Notes: generated from the letters alone by a model not told the origin. 64,000 nucleotides of DNA from Jiella endophytica (GCF_004519335.1 NZ_SOZD01000010.1:1-64000), one strand, 5' to 3'; shown: positions 47,472 through 56,574, counted from the first letter of the stretch. Translations and numbers: made by a program.

Positions 47472-47619
47472 CGGACGGGTGATCCGGCGGGCGCATCGCT
47501 GCGTTATGGGATCCGGAGGGGCATCGCCTCGAGCCATTTCGCATCGGCACGGCCGGAGGAAACACCGGTTTCGCTCCACGCCGCGACAGAGCCTTTTTGC
47601 AGTCACCGGACCCATCTGC

Positions 47620-48318
47620 ATGTCATCCATCATCGCCACCGTCTCCGAATGGCTCGTCGCCGTCATTTCCGCGCTCGGACTGCCGGGGATCGTTCTCCTG
47701 ATGGCGCTGGAATCGGCCTGCCTGCCGATCCCGTCAGAAATCGTCATGCCATTTGCCGGCTATCTCGTCTCGACCGGACGCTTCGACCTGATCTCGGTCG
47801 CTCTGGCAGGGGCGATCGGCTGCAATCTCGGTTCGTGGGCCGCCTATGCCGTCGGCGCCAGGGGCGGCCGTCGGCTGGTCGAAAGACTGAGCCGGCGCTC
47901 GGTCTTCGGCTCGCGCGAACTCGCCCTGTCGGAGCGGTTCTTCGCGCGCTACGGCGCCTCGGCGACCTTCTTCTCGCGCATGCTGCCGGTGGTCCGCACC
48001 TTCATCGCGCTGCCGGCCGGCATGGCGCGGATGCCGCAGCTGCAGTTCCACCTCTACACCTTTGTCGGCTCGTTCATCTGGTGCCTCGGCCTTGCCTGGA
48101 TCGGGCAGCTTCTCGGCAGACACTGGAGCGACAGCCCGGCGCTGCACAGCGCCTTCCACGTCGCCGACGGTCTGATCGTCGTCGCGCTTCTGGCGGCAGG
48201 CCTGTGGTACTGGCGCTCCCGGCGGCGGCCGGCCACGGCCGAGGTGCCGGGCGACGTCGGAACGCCAGGCCGCGAGCCGCAATGCGGCGGAAGCGGGACA
48301 TCGGATCGCACGGCCTGA
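47620..48318 (+). CDS. DedA-family membrane protein
   Basis: 232 aa with five or six hydrophobic segments. DedA motifs: ESACLPIPSEIVMPFAGYLV (re-entrant helix with conserved Glu), GCNLGSWAAYAVGARGGRR, and FFSRMLPVVRTFIALPAGMARM (the FxRxxPxxRxxxxxxAG motif). Homologues are lipid flippases or scramblases and affect antimicrobial peptide resistance. The start MSSIIATVSEW is chosen by family length. Confidence 0.92.
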   Translation: MSSIIATVSEWLVAVISALGLPGIVLLMALESACLPIPSEIVMPFAGYLVSTGRFDLISVALAGAIGCNLGSWAAYAVGARGGRRLVERLSRRSVFGSRELALSERFFARYGASATFFSRMLPVVRTFIALPAGMARMPQLQFHLYTFVGSFIWCLGLAWIGQLLGRHWSDSPALHSAFHVADGLIVVALLAAGLWYWRSRRRPATAEVPGDVGTPGREPQCGGSGTSDRTA

Positions 48319-48417
48319 CTGCGCGCGAAGACCCCGCGCCGGCGTAACAGGCCGCCGCGGGGGTGATTGCGTGACGGGCAGAGGCCTCGGCCCGCTGACC
48401 CGGACATTGGCTCGCCG

Positions 48418-49632
48418 TCAGTCGCCGTCGCGCTGGTCGGACACGGCGTCGGCCGAGACAGGCGCAGCCGCATTGCCCCAGCTGTTGCGCACATAGGTCA
48501 AGACGTCGGCGATCTGGTCGTCATTCAGCCGCCAGGCGAAGGAGGGCATGGCGGGCGTCGTCGGCCGATCCTTCGTGTGCGGCCCCTGCGCGCCGGCAAG
48601 GACGACGTTGACGAGGGTCGAGGGATCGTCCTGCTGAACCGCCGCGCTTGCCGCGAGAGCCGGGAAAAGATGCTCCGCGCCCTTGCCGTCGAGGCCGTGG
48701 CAGGCCGAGCAGTTGACCCGGTAGAGCTCGTCGCCGCCGGTCATGCGGGCGTCGTCGGCGGCGAGCGGCTTCGGCGCATTCGAGCGGCTGTCGCTCTTGA
48801 CGCTGAGGAGATAGGTGGCGATCGCCTGAAGGTCCTCGTCCTTCATCAGCGAGGTCGAATCCTGGATCGCCTCGACCATCGGCCCGGCCGCGATGGCATG
48901 GCCGTTCGAGCCGGTCTTCAGATAGGCGACGATGTCCTCCTTCGACCAGTCGCCGAGGCCGACCGCCTTCTCGCCGGTGATGTTCGGCGCGAACCATCCC
49001 TGCAGAGTCGCGCCCTGAAGCGCCGCGTCGGTCTCGTCGGCGCCGAGCATCGTCTTCGGCGTGTGGCAGGTACCGCAATGGCCCGGGCCCTGAACGAGAT
49101 AGGCGCCGCGGTTCCATTCCGCCGACTGCTTCGGATCCGCCTCGAAGGGTTTCGGATCGAAGTTGACGAGGTTCCAGCCACGCATCACGAAGCGCTGGTT
49201 GAACGGGAAGGGGAGCTGGTTGGCCTCCACCGCGTCGTGGACCGGCGGCACCGTCTGGAGATAGGTCCAGAGATCGTCGATATCCTCGTCCGGCATGAGG
49301 TGATAAGCAGGATAGGGCATCGCCGGATAGAGGTGCTTGCCGTCCTTGCCGACGCCGTTCTTCAGGGCGTCGCGGAACTCCGCCTTGGTCCAGTCGCCGA
49401 TGCCGGTTTCGCTGTCGGGGGTGATGTTCGGCGGAACCAGCGTGCCGAAGGGCGTCGCCAGCGGCTCGCCGCCGGCGAAAAGCGCGCCGCCGGGTTTGGT
49501 GTGGCAGGCCATGCAGTCACCGAGAACCGCCTGGTAGCGGCCTTTCTCGATCCTGAAGGACTGCAGCTCGGCGGCGCCCGCCGCGCTCGTCAGTGCCGTC
49601 GCCGCCAAAGCGAGAGTGAGAAGCGTTTTCAT
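48418..49632 (-). CDS. Membrane-bound dehydrogenase cytochrome c subunit, three hemes
   Basis: 404 aa. Signal peptide 1-20. Three CxxCH heme sites (CMACH, CGTCH, CSACH) in three cytochrome c domains, as in the gluconate/sorbitol/alcohol dehydrogenase cytochrome subunit, which passes electrons to ubiquinone. Each domain supplies a distal Met candidate, for example PAMPYPAYHLM and AMPSFAWRL. Starts inside the GMC stop (TGATG overlap), so it is the last gene of the three-subunit operon. Confidence 0.93.
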   Translation of the reverse strand: MKTLLTLALAATALTSAAGAAELQSFRIEKGRYQAVLGDCMACHTKPGGALFAGGEPLATPFGTLVPPNITPDSETGIGDWTKAEFRDALKNGVGKDGKHLYPAMPYPAYHLMPDEDIDDLWTYLQTVPPVHDAVEANQLPFPFNQRFVMRGWNLVNFDPKPFEADPKQSAEWNRGAYLVQGPGHCGTCHTPKTMLGADETDAALQGATLQGWFAPNITGEKAVGLGDWSKEDIVAYLKTGSNGHAIAAGPMVEAIQDSTSLMKDEDLQAIATYLLSVKSDSRSNAPKPLAADDARMTGGDELYRVNCSACHGLDGKGAEHLFPALAASAAVQQDDPSTLVNVVLAGAQGPHTKDRPTTPAMPSFAWRLNDDQIADVLTYVRNSWGNAAAPVSADAVSDQRDGD

Positions 49633-51395
49633 CAGCCGACGAGCCCCCGTCCCGGATTGCGCAGATATTGTTCGCGGATCGCGTCGGCGGCCCAGTAGGC
49701 GAGGGCACCGACGGTTCCGGTGGGGTTCTTGCCGGCGTTCTGCGGGAAGGCCGAGGCGCCGACGACGAAGACGTTGGGAACGTCCCAGCTCTGCAGATAC
49801 CGGTTGAGCGCGCTTCGCTTCGGATCCGAGCCCATGATCGCGCCGCCGGTATTGTGGGTGCTCTGGTAGGGCACCGAGTTCCAGCTCTTGTCGCGGCGGC
49901 TTTCGACGACATGGGTGCCGTTCATCGCCTCGGCGATCTCGCGCGCCCGGTCCGACAGGTAGTGCGACATGCGGATGTCGTTGTCCGGGAAGTCGAAGGT
50001 GACCCGCAGCAGCGGGGCGCCGTAGCGGTCCGTATAGGTCGGGTCGAGCGACAGATAGTTGCCGCGCGCCGCGTAGCTCGAGCCCTGGACGCCGAAGGAG
50101 AGGGTCGACTGATAGGCCTTCGCCGTCGCCTTCTTCCAGGCCGAGCCCCATTTCGGCGTCCCCGGCGGAACCGGCCGGTGCTGAATCGGCCGGCCGCTGG
50201 TCGGCACGCAGTTGATGCCGCCGCCGCCGACGAAGTCGACGCTGCCGTGATCGAAGGAATCGCCGTTGAAGTCGTCGACCGTCTGGCCGATCGCCCCGGC
50301 GGCGATGAACGGGTTGAAGGTCTTGTCGTCGAAGAAGACCGTGACGCCGGAATTGGTCTGGTAGCAGTAGTTGCGGCCCGTCACGCCCTCACCGGTCGCC
50401 GGGTCGTAAGGGGTGCCGATGCCGGAGAGCAGCATCATCCGGACATTGTGCAGCGCATAGGCGCAGACCAGCACGAGCTCGGCCGGCTGGAAGAATTCGC
50501 GGCCGGAGGTGTCGACATAGGTGACGCCGCGGGCGGTCTTGCCGTCCTTCGACAGCTCGATCTTGCGCACGTCGCTGTTGGTCCTGAGCTCGAAATTCGG
50601 CTTGCGCATCAACACGGGCAAGACGCAGGTCTGCGGGCTCGACTTCGAATAGTTGGCGCAGCCGAAGCGTTCGCAGAATCCGCAATAGGAGCACTGGCCC
50701 ATCGCGACGCCGAGCGGATTGACGTAGCTCTGCGACAGATTGGCGGCCGGCGTCGGGAAGGGATGATAGCCGACCGAGCGGGCGGCGTCGGCAAACAGCG
50801 CCGGGCCGTAGGGCATACGGTTCGGCGGCAGCGGATAGTCGCGCGAGCGCGGCGATTCGAAGGGGTTGCCGCCGTCCTCGATGCGGCCGTCGATATTGCC
50901 CGCCTTGCCGGAAATGCCGGCGAGCTGCTCGAAGCGGTCGTAGGAGGCTTCCATCTCACGGCCGGTGACGCCCCAGTCCTCGACCTGCAGCTCGGAGAGG
51001 CGCTCGGCGCCGTAGCGGCCGGTCAGATGGCTCTTCAGCTCGAAGTCGCTGTCGTAGAACCGCCAGGTCTGGCCGTTCCAGTGGACGCCGGCGCCGCCGA
51101 CGCCGTTGCCCGGAAGGAAGGAGCCGTAGCGGCGCATCGGCAGGGCCGTCTCGGCGGCCGTGTTGCGCATCGTCATGGCTTCGTTGCTGGCATGCAGGAA
51201 GAGGTCCTTGCGGATCGCGAAGCGAAGCTCGTCCTGCATGTAGCCGATGTTGAAGTCGGTGGCGGTGTCGCGCCAGGGGCCGCGCTCGATGGCGACGATG
51301 TCGAGGCCCTCGTCGGCGAGCTCGTTGGCAAGGATCGATCCGGTCCAGCCGAAACCGATTATGACGACGTCTTTTTTCGGAAGAATGGTGCTCAT
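49632..51395 (-). CDS. GMC-family flavoprotein dehydrogenase, large subunit (gluconate 2-dehydrogenase type)
   Basis: 587 aa. FAD-binding Rossmann motif VVIIGFGWTGSILANELADEG (GxGxxG), and the C-terminal NTGGAIMGSDPKRSALNRYLQ with the catalytic His-Asn region NVFVVGASAFPQNAGKNPTGTV. A Cys cluster (CSYCGFCERFGC) matches the 3Fe-4S site reported in fructose/sorbitol-type GMC large subunits. It has no signal peptide and is expected to be co-exported with the Tat small subunit. Oxidises gluconate or a polyol in the periplasm. Confidence 0.93.
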   Translation of the reverse strand: MSTILPKKDVVIIGFGWTGSILANELADEGLDIVAIERGPWRDTATDFNIGYMQDELRFAIRKDLFLHASNEAMTMRNTAAETALPMRRYGSFLPGNGVGGAGVHWNGQTWRFYDSDFELKSHLTGRYGAERLSELQVEDWGVTGREMEASYDRFEQLAGISGKAGNIDGRIEDGGNPFESPRSRDYPLPPNRMPYGPALFADAARSVGYHPFPTPAANLSQSYVNPLGVAMGQCSYCGFCERFGCANYSKSSPQTCVLPVLMRKPNFELRTNSDVRKIELSKDGKTARGVTYVDTSGREFFQPAELVLVCAYALHNVRMMLLSGIGTPYDPATGEGVTGRNYCYQTNSGVTVFFDDKTFNPFIAAGAIGQTVDDFNGDSFDHGSVDFVGGGGINCVPTSGRPIQHRPVPPGTPKWGSAWKKATAKAYQSTLSFGVQGSSYAARGNYLSLDPTYTDRYGAPLLRVTFDFPDNDIRMSHYLSDRAREIAEAMNGTHVVESRRDKSWNSVPYQSTHNTGGAIMGSDPKRSALNRYLQSWDVPNVFVVGASAFPQNAGKNPTGTVGALAYWAADAIREQYLRNPGRGLVG

Positions 51396-51399
51396 CGGT

Positions 51400-52128
51400 T
51401 CAACCCGCCTGCTGTTCGACGATGTTGCCGAGAATGGAGACCGGCCCGCGCGGATACGGCTTGTCGTGCTGATCGACCCAGTCGCGATAGTCGTATCTCG
51501 CGCCGGGAAAGCCGATCATCTTCCAGGAGGCCATGTCGCGGTTGCCGCCATGGACGGGATCGCCGAAGAAGCCCTCCATGGTGTTTTCGAGGACGAGGGC
51601 GAAGAACTGGCTCGCCTCGACCTTGCCGGCGAGGGTCAGCTTGCCGCTCTCGAGGTCGGTGAGGACGGCGTCCTGCTGATCGGCGGAGAGCGTCTCGAAG
51701 CGCGCGCCCAGCTTGTCGTTCACCGCCTTGTCGAAGGCGGCGAGCCCGGCCCGGTAGCGACCGGAGGGCGTGAGCGAGCCCTGATACCCTTGCGTCTTCA
51801 GCCCTTCCTGGAAGGGCCCCTGCATATAGGCCCGCGCCGCGCCGCCGAAGGGCCCGGCGAGCTGGCGGTCGAGAAAGACGACGCAGCCGGCGTCGCGGCC
51901 ACCGACGGACAGGTCGTCGGCCGGGATCAGCCGGTCGACGATCGCTTCCATCAGCACGACCTCGCGGGGATTGAAGAAGTGCCAGCCGCCCGGCGTCACC
52001 GGCGTCGGCGGCTCGCCGGCGAAAGCGGTCCAGGGCAGTCGCCCGGAAATGCTGCGGGCCGACGCGGAGCCGGCCGCAAGCGCGACCAACCCGACGGCTG
52101 TCGTGGTCAGGAATGCGCGACGATTCAT
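51400..52128 (-). CDS. Gluconate 2-dehydrogenase subunit 3 family protein
   Basis: 242 aa. Twin-arginine signal: MNRRAFLTTTAVGLVALAAG. The mature part has PREVVLMEAIVDRLIPADD and MEGFFGDPVHGGNRDMASWKMIGFPG, diagnostic for the small subunit that chaperones and carries the GMC subunit across the membrane by Tat. First gene of the operon; the gap to the GMC gene is 4 bases. Confidence 0.93.
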   Translation of the reverse strand: MNRRAFLTTTAVGLVALAAGSASARSISGRLPWTAFAGEPPTPVTPGGWHFFNPREVVLMEAIVDRLIPADDLSVGGRDAGCVVFLDRQLAGPFGGAARAYMQGPFQEGLKTQGYQGSLTPSGRYRAGLAAFDKAVNDKLGARFETLSADQQDAVLTDLESGKLTLAGKVEASQFFALVLENTMEGFFGDPVHGGNRDMASWKMIGFPGARYDYRDWVDQHDKPYPRGPVSILGNIVEQQAG

Positions 52129-52577
52129 GGGATCACTCAACCGGTGGAATGGCGGACCTGCCGTCATACCGCCCGGCCCTCAAAGCTCGGACAGAAGACT
52201 GGTCGCACCCTCCCAGAGCGGCCGGGAGACCTAGAAACTGTCTAAGTCATGCCGGGGACCTAGCGCTGGAAATACGTTATGTCCATCATACCAAAAGTTG
52301 ATTTTCTGAAAGTCACAATGGAAAGTCAGGCATTTTCAGCCCTATCGCAGACGGTGGTCTGGAACAGAGACGTTTTGTTCGCAATAAGGTATACGTTGTG
52401 TAGCGCGGTGTTTTGCCGGAAATGGGTGGCCATTCCCGTCCTTCGCTGCAGGCAAGGCCGCGCTGGCCATGCCGCAAACGGCCGTTTCGCCGCGCGACCG
52501 GCGCTTGCGCCAATGCCGCGCCTTGCAACGTCCTGCGTGTCACCGGGCCGCAGCCGAGGCGGCGCGCAGAGGGTGCC
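52129..52577. other. Promoter region of the dehydrogenase operon
   Basis: 449 bases between the small subunit (leftward) and the YggS stop. The stretch 52240-52420 is clearly AT-richer than its surroundings and should contain the operon promoter. I could not place a confident -35/-10 pair or operator. Confidence 0.5.
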
Positions 52578-53255
52578 TCAGCCGGTGTTGCGGGTGCCGA
52601 AGATCGCCGAGCCCACCCGCACCGAGGTCGCGCCCATCTCGACGGCGATCTCGAAATCGGCGCTCATGCCCATGGAGAGTTTTTCGACTGCCGATTCGCC
52701 GGCTAATTTCCTGAGGAGGGCGAAATGCGGGCCGGGATTTTCCTCCGCCGGCGGAATGCACATCAGCCCCTCGATCGCCAGGCCGTGCTCTTTCCGGCAA
52801 CGCTCGACGAAGGCGACGGCATCGGCCGGCAGCACCCCAGCCTTCTGGGGCTCCTCGCCGGTGTTCACCTGCACATAGAGCCGCGGCCTGCGCGACTGCT
52901 TCGCCATTTCCTTGGCGAGCTCGCGGGCGATCTTTTCCCGGTCGACCGTCTCGATGACGTCGAACAGCGCCACCGCCTCGCCGGCCTTGTTGGACTGGAG
53001 CGGGCCGATCAGCCGCAATTCGATGTGGGCAAAGCGCTCCTTCAGCGCCGGCCACTTGGCCTTCGCCTCCTGCACCTTGTTTTCGCCGAACACCCGCTGC
53101 CCGGCTGCGATCACCGGCAGGATCGCCGTTTCGCCATGGGTCTTCGATACCGCGACGAGGGTCACCGCCCCGGCTGCGCGGCCGGCGGTCTTTTCCGCCG
53201 CCGCGATCTTCCGCCTGACTTCCTGATAGCCGCCCGGTCCGTCTTCGCTCGTCAT
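52578..53255 (-). CDS. YggS/PLPBP family PLP homeostasis protein
   Basis: 225 aa. Alanine-racemase-like TIM barrel that binds pyridoxal phosphate and keeps its pool balanced. PLP Lys in LVAVSKTHGETAI, FGENKVQEAKAKW, HIELRLIGPLQSNK, LYVQVNTGEEPQKAG and LSMGMSADFEIAVEMGATSVRVGSAIFG are all typical. The start at MTSEDGPG follows AGAGAGACC. Confidence 0.95.
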   Translation of the reverse strand: MTSEDGPGGYQEVRRKIAAAEKTAGRAAGAVTLVAVSKTHGETAILPVIAAGQRVFGENKVQEAKAKWPALKERFAHIELRLIGPLQSNKAGEAVALFDVIETVDREKIARELAKEMAKQSRRPRLYVQVNTGEEPQKAGVLPADAVAFVERCRKEHGLAIEGLMCIPPAEENPGPHFALLRKLAGESAVEKLSMGMSADFEIAVEMGATSVRVGSAIFGTRNTG

Positions 53256-53531
53256 CGGTCTCTCTGTTTCAGTGTCAAGGCAAGGAAATTGCGAATCGAC
53301 CTCCACGCCACTTCGCCGACCTCCTGGGAAATCGCCGCCTTGCCTCTAACATGGTGCAGCGGCGCAGTCGCCGCAGCCCGGCCGCCGCCGAAACGTGAAT
53401 TTCGCAACGGGAACAGGCCTTCCGCCGGGTTAAGAAAATCTGAAGGATAAAATAGCGGCAGCCTCTTGCACTGCCCAAAAGTGCGCCCCATACTCTCATT
53501 CGTGTTCAACGAAGCGAAAGGAGGTGATCCA

Positions 53532-53609
53532 ATGTCGAGTGATTGTCTGAAGCCGGTTGGGTCTATGATTCTCGGTGGTTCGACGGAGCAGCCTCCTCGC
53601 TTCGCCTGA
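53532..53609 (+). CDS. 25-aa small ORF in the structured RNA
   Basis: It encodes MSSDCLKPVGSMILGGSTEQ plus five residues, with an ideal Shine-Dalgarno 7 bases before the ATG. The ORF ends inside the stem that also contains the anti-SD sequence. It could be a small protein, or a leader whose translation refolds the RNA. Confidence 0.5.
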   Translation: MSSDCLKPVGSMILGGSTEQPPRFA

Positions 53610-53665
53610 GAATCGCAGATGCCGTATCGCGGTCTCTGACGACCGCCGGCTGACGCCTATCACGG

Positions 53666-53699
53666 GGCCGCTTTCCTCTAAGAAGGAGAGCGGCCTTTT
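53666..53699 (+). terminator. Intrinsic terminator of the structured RNA
   Basis: GGCCGCTTTCCTC pairs with GAAGGAGAGCGGCC across a short loop, followed by TTTTGATTTT. Strong Rho-independent terminator. Confidence 0.88.
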
Positions 53700-53785
53700 G
53701 ATTTTCGGCCACAAGGCGATCCGGGGTTTCGCTCCGCCGGCCGGGTCCGGCTCGAACCTTCCATCAAATGACGGCCGAAAACGGA

Positions 53786-53814
53786 AAGGCCCGTCGCGGG
53801 CGGCGACGGGCCTT
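53786..53814. terminator. Bidirectional hairpin after the PRC-barrel gene
   Basis: 12-bp perfect stem AAGGCCCGTCGC/GCGACGGGCCTT with a 5-base loop. On the minus strand it is followed by TCCGTTTTC, 34 bases after the PRC-barrel stop. It probably terminates that gene. Confidence 0.7.
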
Positions 53815-53848
53815 CGTTAGTGCTGTTCCCTCTCAGGAACGCGCTGCC

Positions 53849-54766
53849 TCAGTTTGACGAGCCGGAGCCCTCGGTCGCAGGCTGCGCGGCATCGCCGGAA
53901 GCCGGCTCGCTCGAAGCGGCGTCGTCGGAGCCCTCATCCTCGGGCTCGCCATAGGCCGGCGCCTTTTCGAGCTGGTCACGCGACACGTTGAGGACGATGC
54001 GATCCGGCAGGTTGTCCTCGCCGACCACCGGATCTTCCGGCTCGGCCGGGGCCGGGGCAGCGCCGCCACCGGCGGTGTCGCCCGCCATGCCGGTACCGCC
54101 GGCCGTACCGCCCGCAGGCGCAGTGGCGCCGCCGGCCGTACCGCCTGCCATGCCGGTTCCGCCTGCGCCGGACGCGGCGCTCGCGGCAGCATTGGCCTCT
54201 TCCTCGGTCTTCAGCCCTTCCGTCTTGCCCGGGCCGAATTCGAGGGCGCTCATCGAGACCGCGACGTCCTTCTCGCCGATGCCGAGGAAGCCGCCGACGC
54301 CCACCAGCACGGCCATCACCTTGCCGTCCTCGGAGACGAGCACGTCGGTGATTTCGCCGATGCTCTCACCCTGCGTATCGTAGACGTCCTTGCCTTCGAG
54401 ATCCGTGGCGCGCCAGGCACCGTTCGGCGGGACGGTCACGAAGGGGCCGCTGTCCTCCGTCGCGGCCATGTCGGTCGACTTGGCAGCATCGCCCTCGGCG
54501 GGCTTCGCCATATCGCTCGACTTGGCAGCGTCGCCTTCAGCGGGCTTCGCCATGTCGCTGTCGGCAGGCTTGTCGGCGCTGCCGGTATCGGCGCCCATCG
54601 AGCCGGAATCGTTCGCCGGCGGCGTCGTGCCGCTATCTGCAGGGGCAGCGCTGTCCGCGGCCGGGGGCGGGGTGTCGCCCGCGGGCTGGTTGGCATTGTC
54701 CTGCGCGTAAGCTCCGAAAGGCAGAGCGACAGTCGCAAAAAGCGCGATGATGGTTGACTTGCGCAT
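53849..54766 (-). CDS. Secreted PRC-barrel domain protein with low-complexity arms
   Basis: 305 aa. Signal peptide 1-21 (cut after AYA). A single PRC-barrel (about residues 110-185: WRATDLEGKDVYDTQGESIG, EITDVLVSEDGKVMAVLVGVGGFLGIGEKDVAV). The arms are repetitive: DMAKPAEGDAAKS twice on the N side, and GGTGMAGGTAGGATAPAGG on the C side. Common periplasmic protein in Rhizobiales, function unknown, possibly tied to envelope stress. The Gly-Ala repeats are prone to length variation. Confidence 0.88.
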   Translation of the reverse strand: MRKSTIIALFATVALPFGAYAQDNANQPAGDTPPPAADSAAPADSGTTPPANDSGSMGADTGSADKPADSDMAKPAEGDAAKSSDMAKPAEGDAAKSTDMAATEDSGPFVTVPPNGAWRATDLEGKDVYDTQGESIGEITDVLVSEDGKVMAVLVGVGGFLGIGEKDVAVSMSALEFGPGKTEGLKTEEEANAAASAASGAGGTGMAGGTAGGATAPAGGTAGGTGMAGDTAGGGAAPAPAEPEDPVVGEDNLPDRIVLNVSRDQLEKAPAYGEPEDEGSDDAASSEPASGDAAQPATEGSGSSN

Positions 54767-54840
54767 TGTTTCGATCTCCCGATTGTCAGTCGGTCGATAA
54801 ATTTTCCGGATGGCCGGGTCGTTCCCTCACGGATTATAAT

Positions 54841-55110
54841 TTATTCTTGCAACCATTCTGCAATCAAGTCGAACAACCGATCCGGCGGACTTGCAATCGC
54901 CGCTTTCGCAGCTGCGGAAAGCCATTCACTTCGCTGACGAAGTTTCGGGTTGCAGCGCAGAATCTCAAGTTGTGCGCGTCTGGTGTCGCATTCGCGCTCG
55001 GCGATCACGAAACGGCCCCGTGGCGCGCCCGCGACGGCGGCGTCGGCAGCAAGGTGACAGGCCTGCCGACCGCAAGCCGGGACGCGAAAAGGGAGCGAGC
55101 GGTGCGTCAA
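54841..55110 (-). CDS. Possible small hypothetical protein
   Basis: An 89-codon frame fills the gap between the PRC-barrel and metallo-hydrolase genes. The C-terminal half (RQRSEWLSAAAKAAIASPPDRLFDLIAEWLQE) has a helical, gene-like pattern; the start would be TTG without a good ribosome binding site. Could be a short gene or a decayed remnant. Confidence 0.3.
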   Translation of the reverse strand: MTHRSLPFRVPACGRQACHLAADAAVAGAPRGRFVIAERECDTRRAQLEILRCNPKLRQRSEWLSAAAKAAIASPPDRLFDLIAEWLQE

Positions 55111-55142
55111 TTCAGCAGAAGGCTAGTCGTCCCCGGCCCGGC

Positions 55143-55958
55143 TCAGACGTCCTCGCCCTGCTCGAGCCAGGCGATGTGCCGCTCCACCGACCGTTTGAGC
55201 ACACTGCGCCCATCCGCCTTGACGACGCGGCCCCAGAAGGCCCCGTAGATCGCCTCGAAGGCGAGACCGTCGACAGCCGACGCGATGCGCCGCACCGCCG
55301 TTTCGCCGAGCGGAATGTAGTTCGGATAGCTGCGCATGAAGCCGAGCCAGTCGCAGCCCGGCGTCACCTGCCAGATGTCGCCGCAAAGGACCGCGCCGCC
55401 GGGATGAAGCCGGTCCGACAGATGCAGCACCGTACCACCGGCAAAATGCCCGCCGCAGCGGATCAGCGTCGCGCCGGGGAGGATCTCCAGCCGCTCCCCC
55501 TCCCAGGGCCGGACGTGCTCTCCCGGCCGCATCACCCATTGCCGATCCCTTTCGTGGATATGGACCGGCACGCCGAAGGCCAAGGACCACTCCGCCATCG
55601 TCGAATAGTAATGCGGATGGGAGATCGCGATCGCCGCAAGCCCGCCGAGACCGTGGATGACGTTGCCGAGTGCCCGGTCGACGAGCGGGATCATGTCCCA
55701 CAGGATGTTCCCCTCCGCCGTCCTGACCAGAAGCGCCCGCTGGCCGATGGCGAAGGCCGGCGTCATGCCGAGGCCGAGAACCTCGCCGTCATGGGCGACG
55801 ACGGCGCGGTGACCGGCCCGCATCGCTTCGAATGTCGTCCAGCGCTGGCCGGAGGGCGGCACGTACTGGCGCTCGTCCCGGCAGATCGGGCAGGCCGGCG
55901 GCGGGGTTTCAGCGGGCGGAAACTGCGTTCCGCAGGCGGTGCAGAGAAAGCTTGTCAT
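55143..55958 (-). CDS. Rubredoxin-like zinc ribbon fused to a metallo-beta-lactamase-fold hydrolase
   Basis: 271 aa. Residues 6-27 form a CxxC...CxxC knuckle (CTACG, CPICR). The rest is a metallo-beta-lactamase fold: AIAISHPHYYSTMAEWS at the position of HxHxDH, GGHFAGGTVLH for the next His, and AVLCGDIWQV for the bridging Asp. The D-H half of the first motif is missing (HPHYYS), so metal binding must differ. Function unknown. Confidence 0.82.
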   Translation of the reverse strand: MTSFLCTACGTQFPPAETPPPACPICRDERQYVPPSGQRWTTFEAMRAGHRAVVAHDGEVLGLGMTPAFAIGQRALLVRTAEGNILWDMIPLVDRALGNVIHGLGGLAAIAISHPHYYSTMAEWSLAFGVPVHIHERDRQWVMRPGEHVRPWEGERLEILPGATLIRCGGHFAGGTVLHLSDRLHPGGAVLCGDIWQVTPGCDWLGFMRSYPNYIPLGETAVRRIASAVDGLAFEAIYGAFWGRVVKADGRSVLKRSVERHIAWLEQGEDV

Positions 55959-56113
55959 GGCGCTTCACCGTGTGCGGACCAATGCCGCTCGAGGGATCGT
56001 CAGTCTGGCATGGCAACCCTGACCAGAAAAGCCGCAACCGCGCCGATCGCTCCTGCCTGAGCCGGCAATTTCCCGCGTGACAGGCGGATGGCGTTCTGGC
56101 ATCGGTCGATCCC

Positions 56114-56506
56114 ATGCGGAGCCTGCGAGTGTTACTGTCTGACAGGGGAACGGCGGGCGCCATCGCGGCTCTGGCTGCAATCCTCCTGTTGTTCCAGGCG
56201 ATCGCCGGCAACGCAGCCGAGGTCGCGCGCGCCACCGGCAACGGCGGCATCGTCCTCTGTTCAGCGGCGGCGGCCGTCGATCAGACCGGCAGCGACCAGG
56301 GCAAGCGCGGCACAGCGCTCTGTTCGGAATGCTGCGCGGTCTGTCATCTCACCCATTCGCTGGCCCTCCTGCCGCCCGACATGCCGCACGGTGCGCCGCC
56401 GCGCCTTGCCGCAAGGCCGATCGCCCGGCCGGAGGCGCGCGCCCCGCCGCTGCACACGCTGCGCAACCGCAACGCCCCCACCCGCGGCCCGCCGATCTTT
56501 TCCTGA
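56114..56506 (+). CDS. Small secreted Cys-rich protein (DUF2946-like)
   Basis: 130 aa. A signal peptide or single membrane helix (about 14-35), then GIVLCSAAAAVDQTG and a Cys cluster LCSECCAVCHLTH, then a Pro/Arg-rich tail. Layout and position before a PepSY transmembrane protein match DUF2946-type proteins in copper or iron loci. Metal binding by the cluster is inferred. Confidence 0.65.
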   Translation: MRSLRVLLSDRGTAGAIAALAAILLLFQAIAGNAAEVARATGNGGIVLCSAAAAVDQTGSDQGKRGTALCSECCAVCHLTHSLALLPPDMPHGAPPRLAARPIARPEARAPPLHTLRNRNAPTRGPPIFS

Positions 56507-56574
56507 CCCATGAACGCCCCGCCCGGCCGCGCCGGTGCGGGGACGCACATCATCCTTCTGTCAGGAACAGCTTC

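Larger units (their letters stand above)
53465..53700 (+). ncRNA. Candidate structured RNA / leader with a regulated small ORF
   Basis: A stand-alone rightward transcript is suggested by a promoter-like CTTGCA-N17-CCATAC (53465-53493) and a strong terminator (53666-53699). In between: a small hairpin TTCG/CGAA at 53500, a 12-base perfect complement of the 16S 3' end (AGGAGGTGATCC), a 25-codon ORF, a GATTCTC/GAGAATC stem enclosing CCTCCT, and a second GC-rich hairpin. CCTCCT can pair with AGGAGG and hide the ribosome binding site. I cannot assign it to a known family. Confidence 0.6.

Noticed and set aside
52385-52405. GGTATACGTTGTGTAG as a possible sixth copy of the CTATACG operator
   Set aside because: Only the TATACG part matches, the CGTAA half is missing, and the neighbouring genes differ in function.
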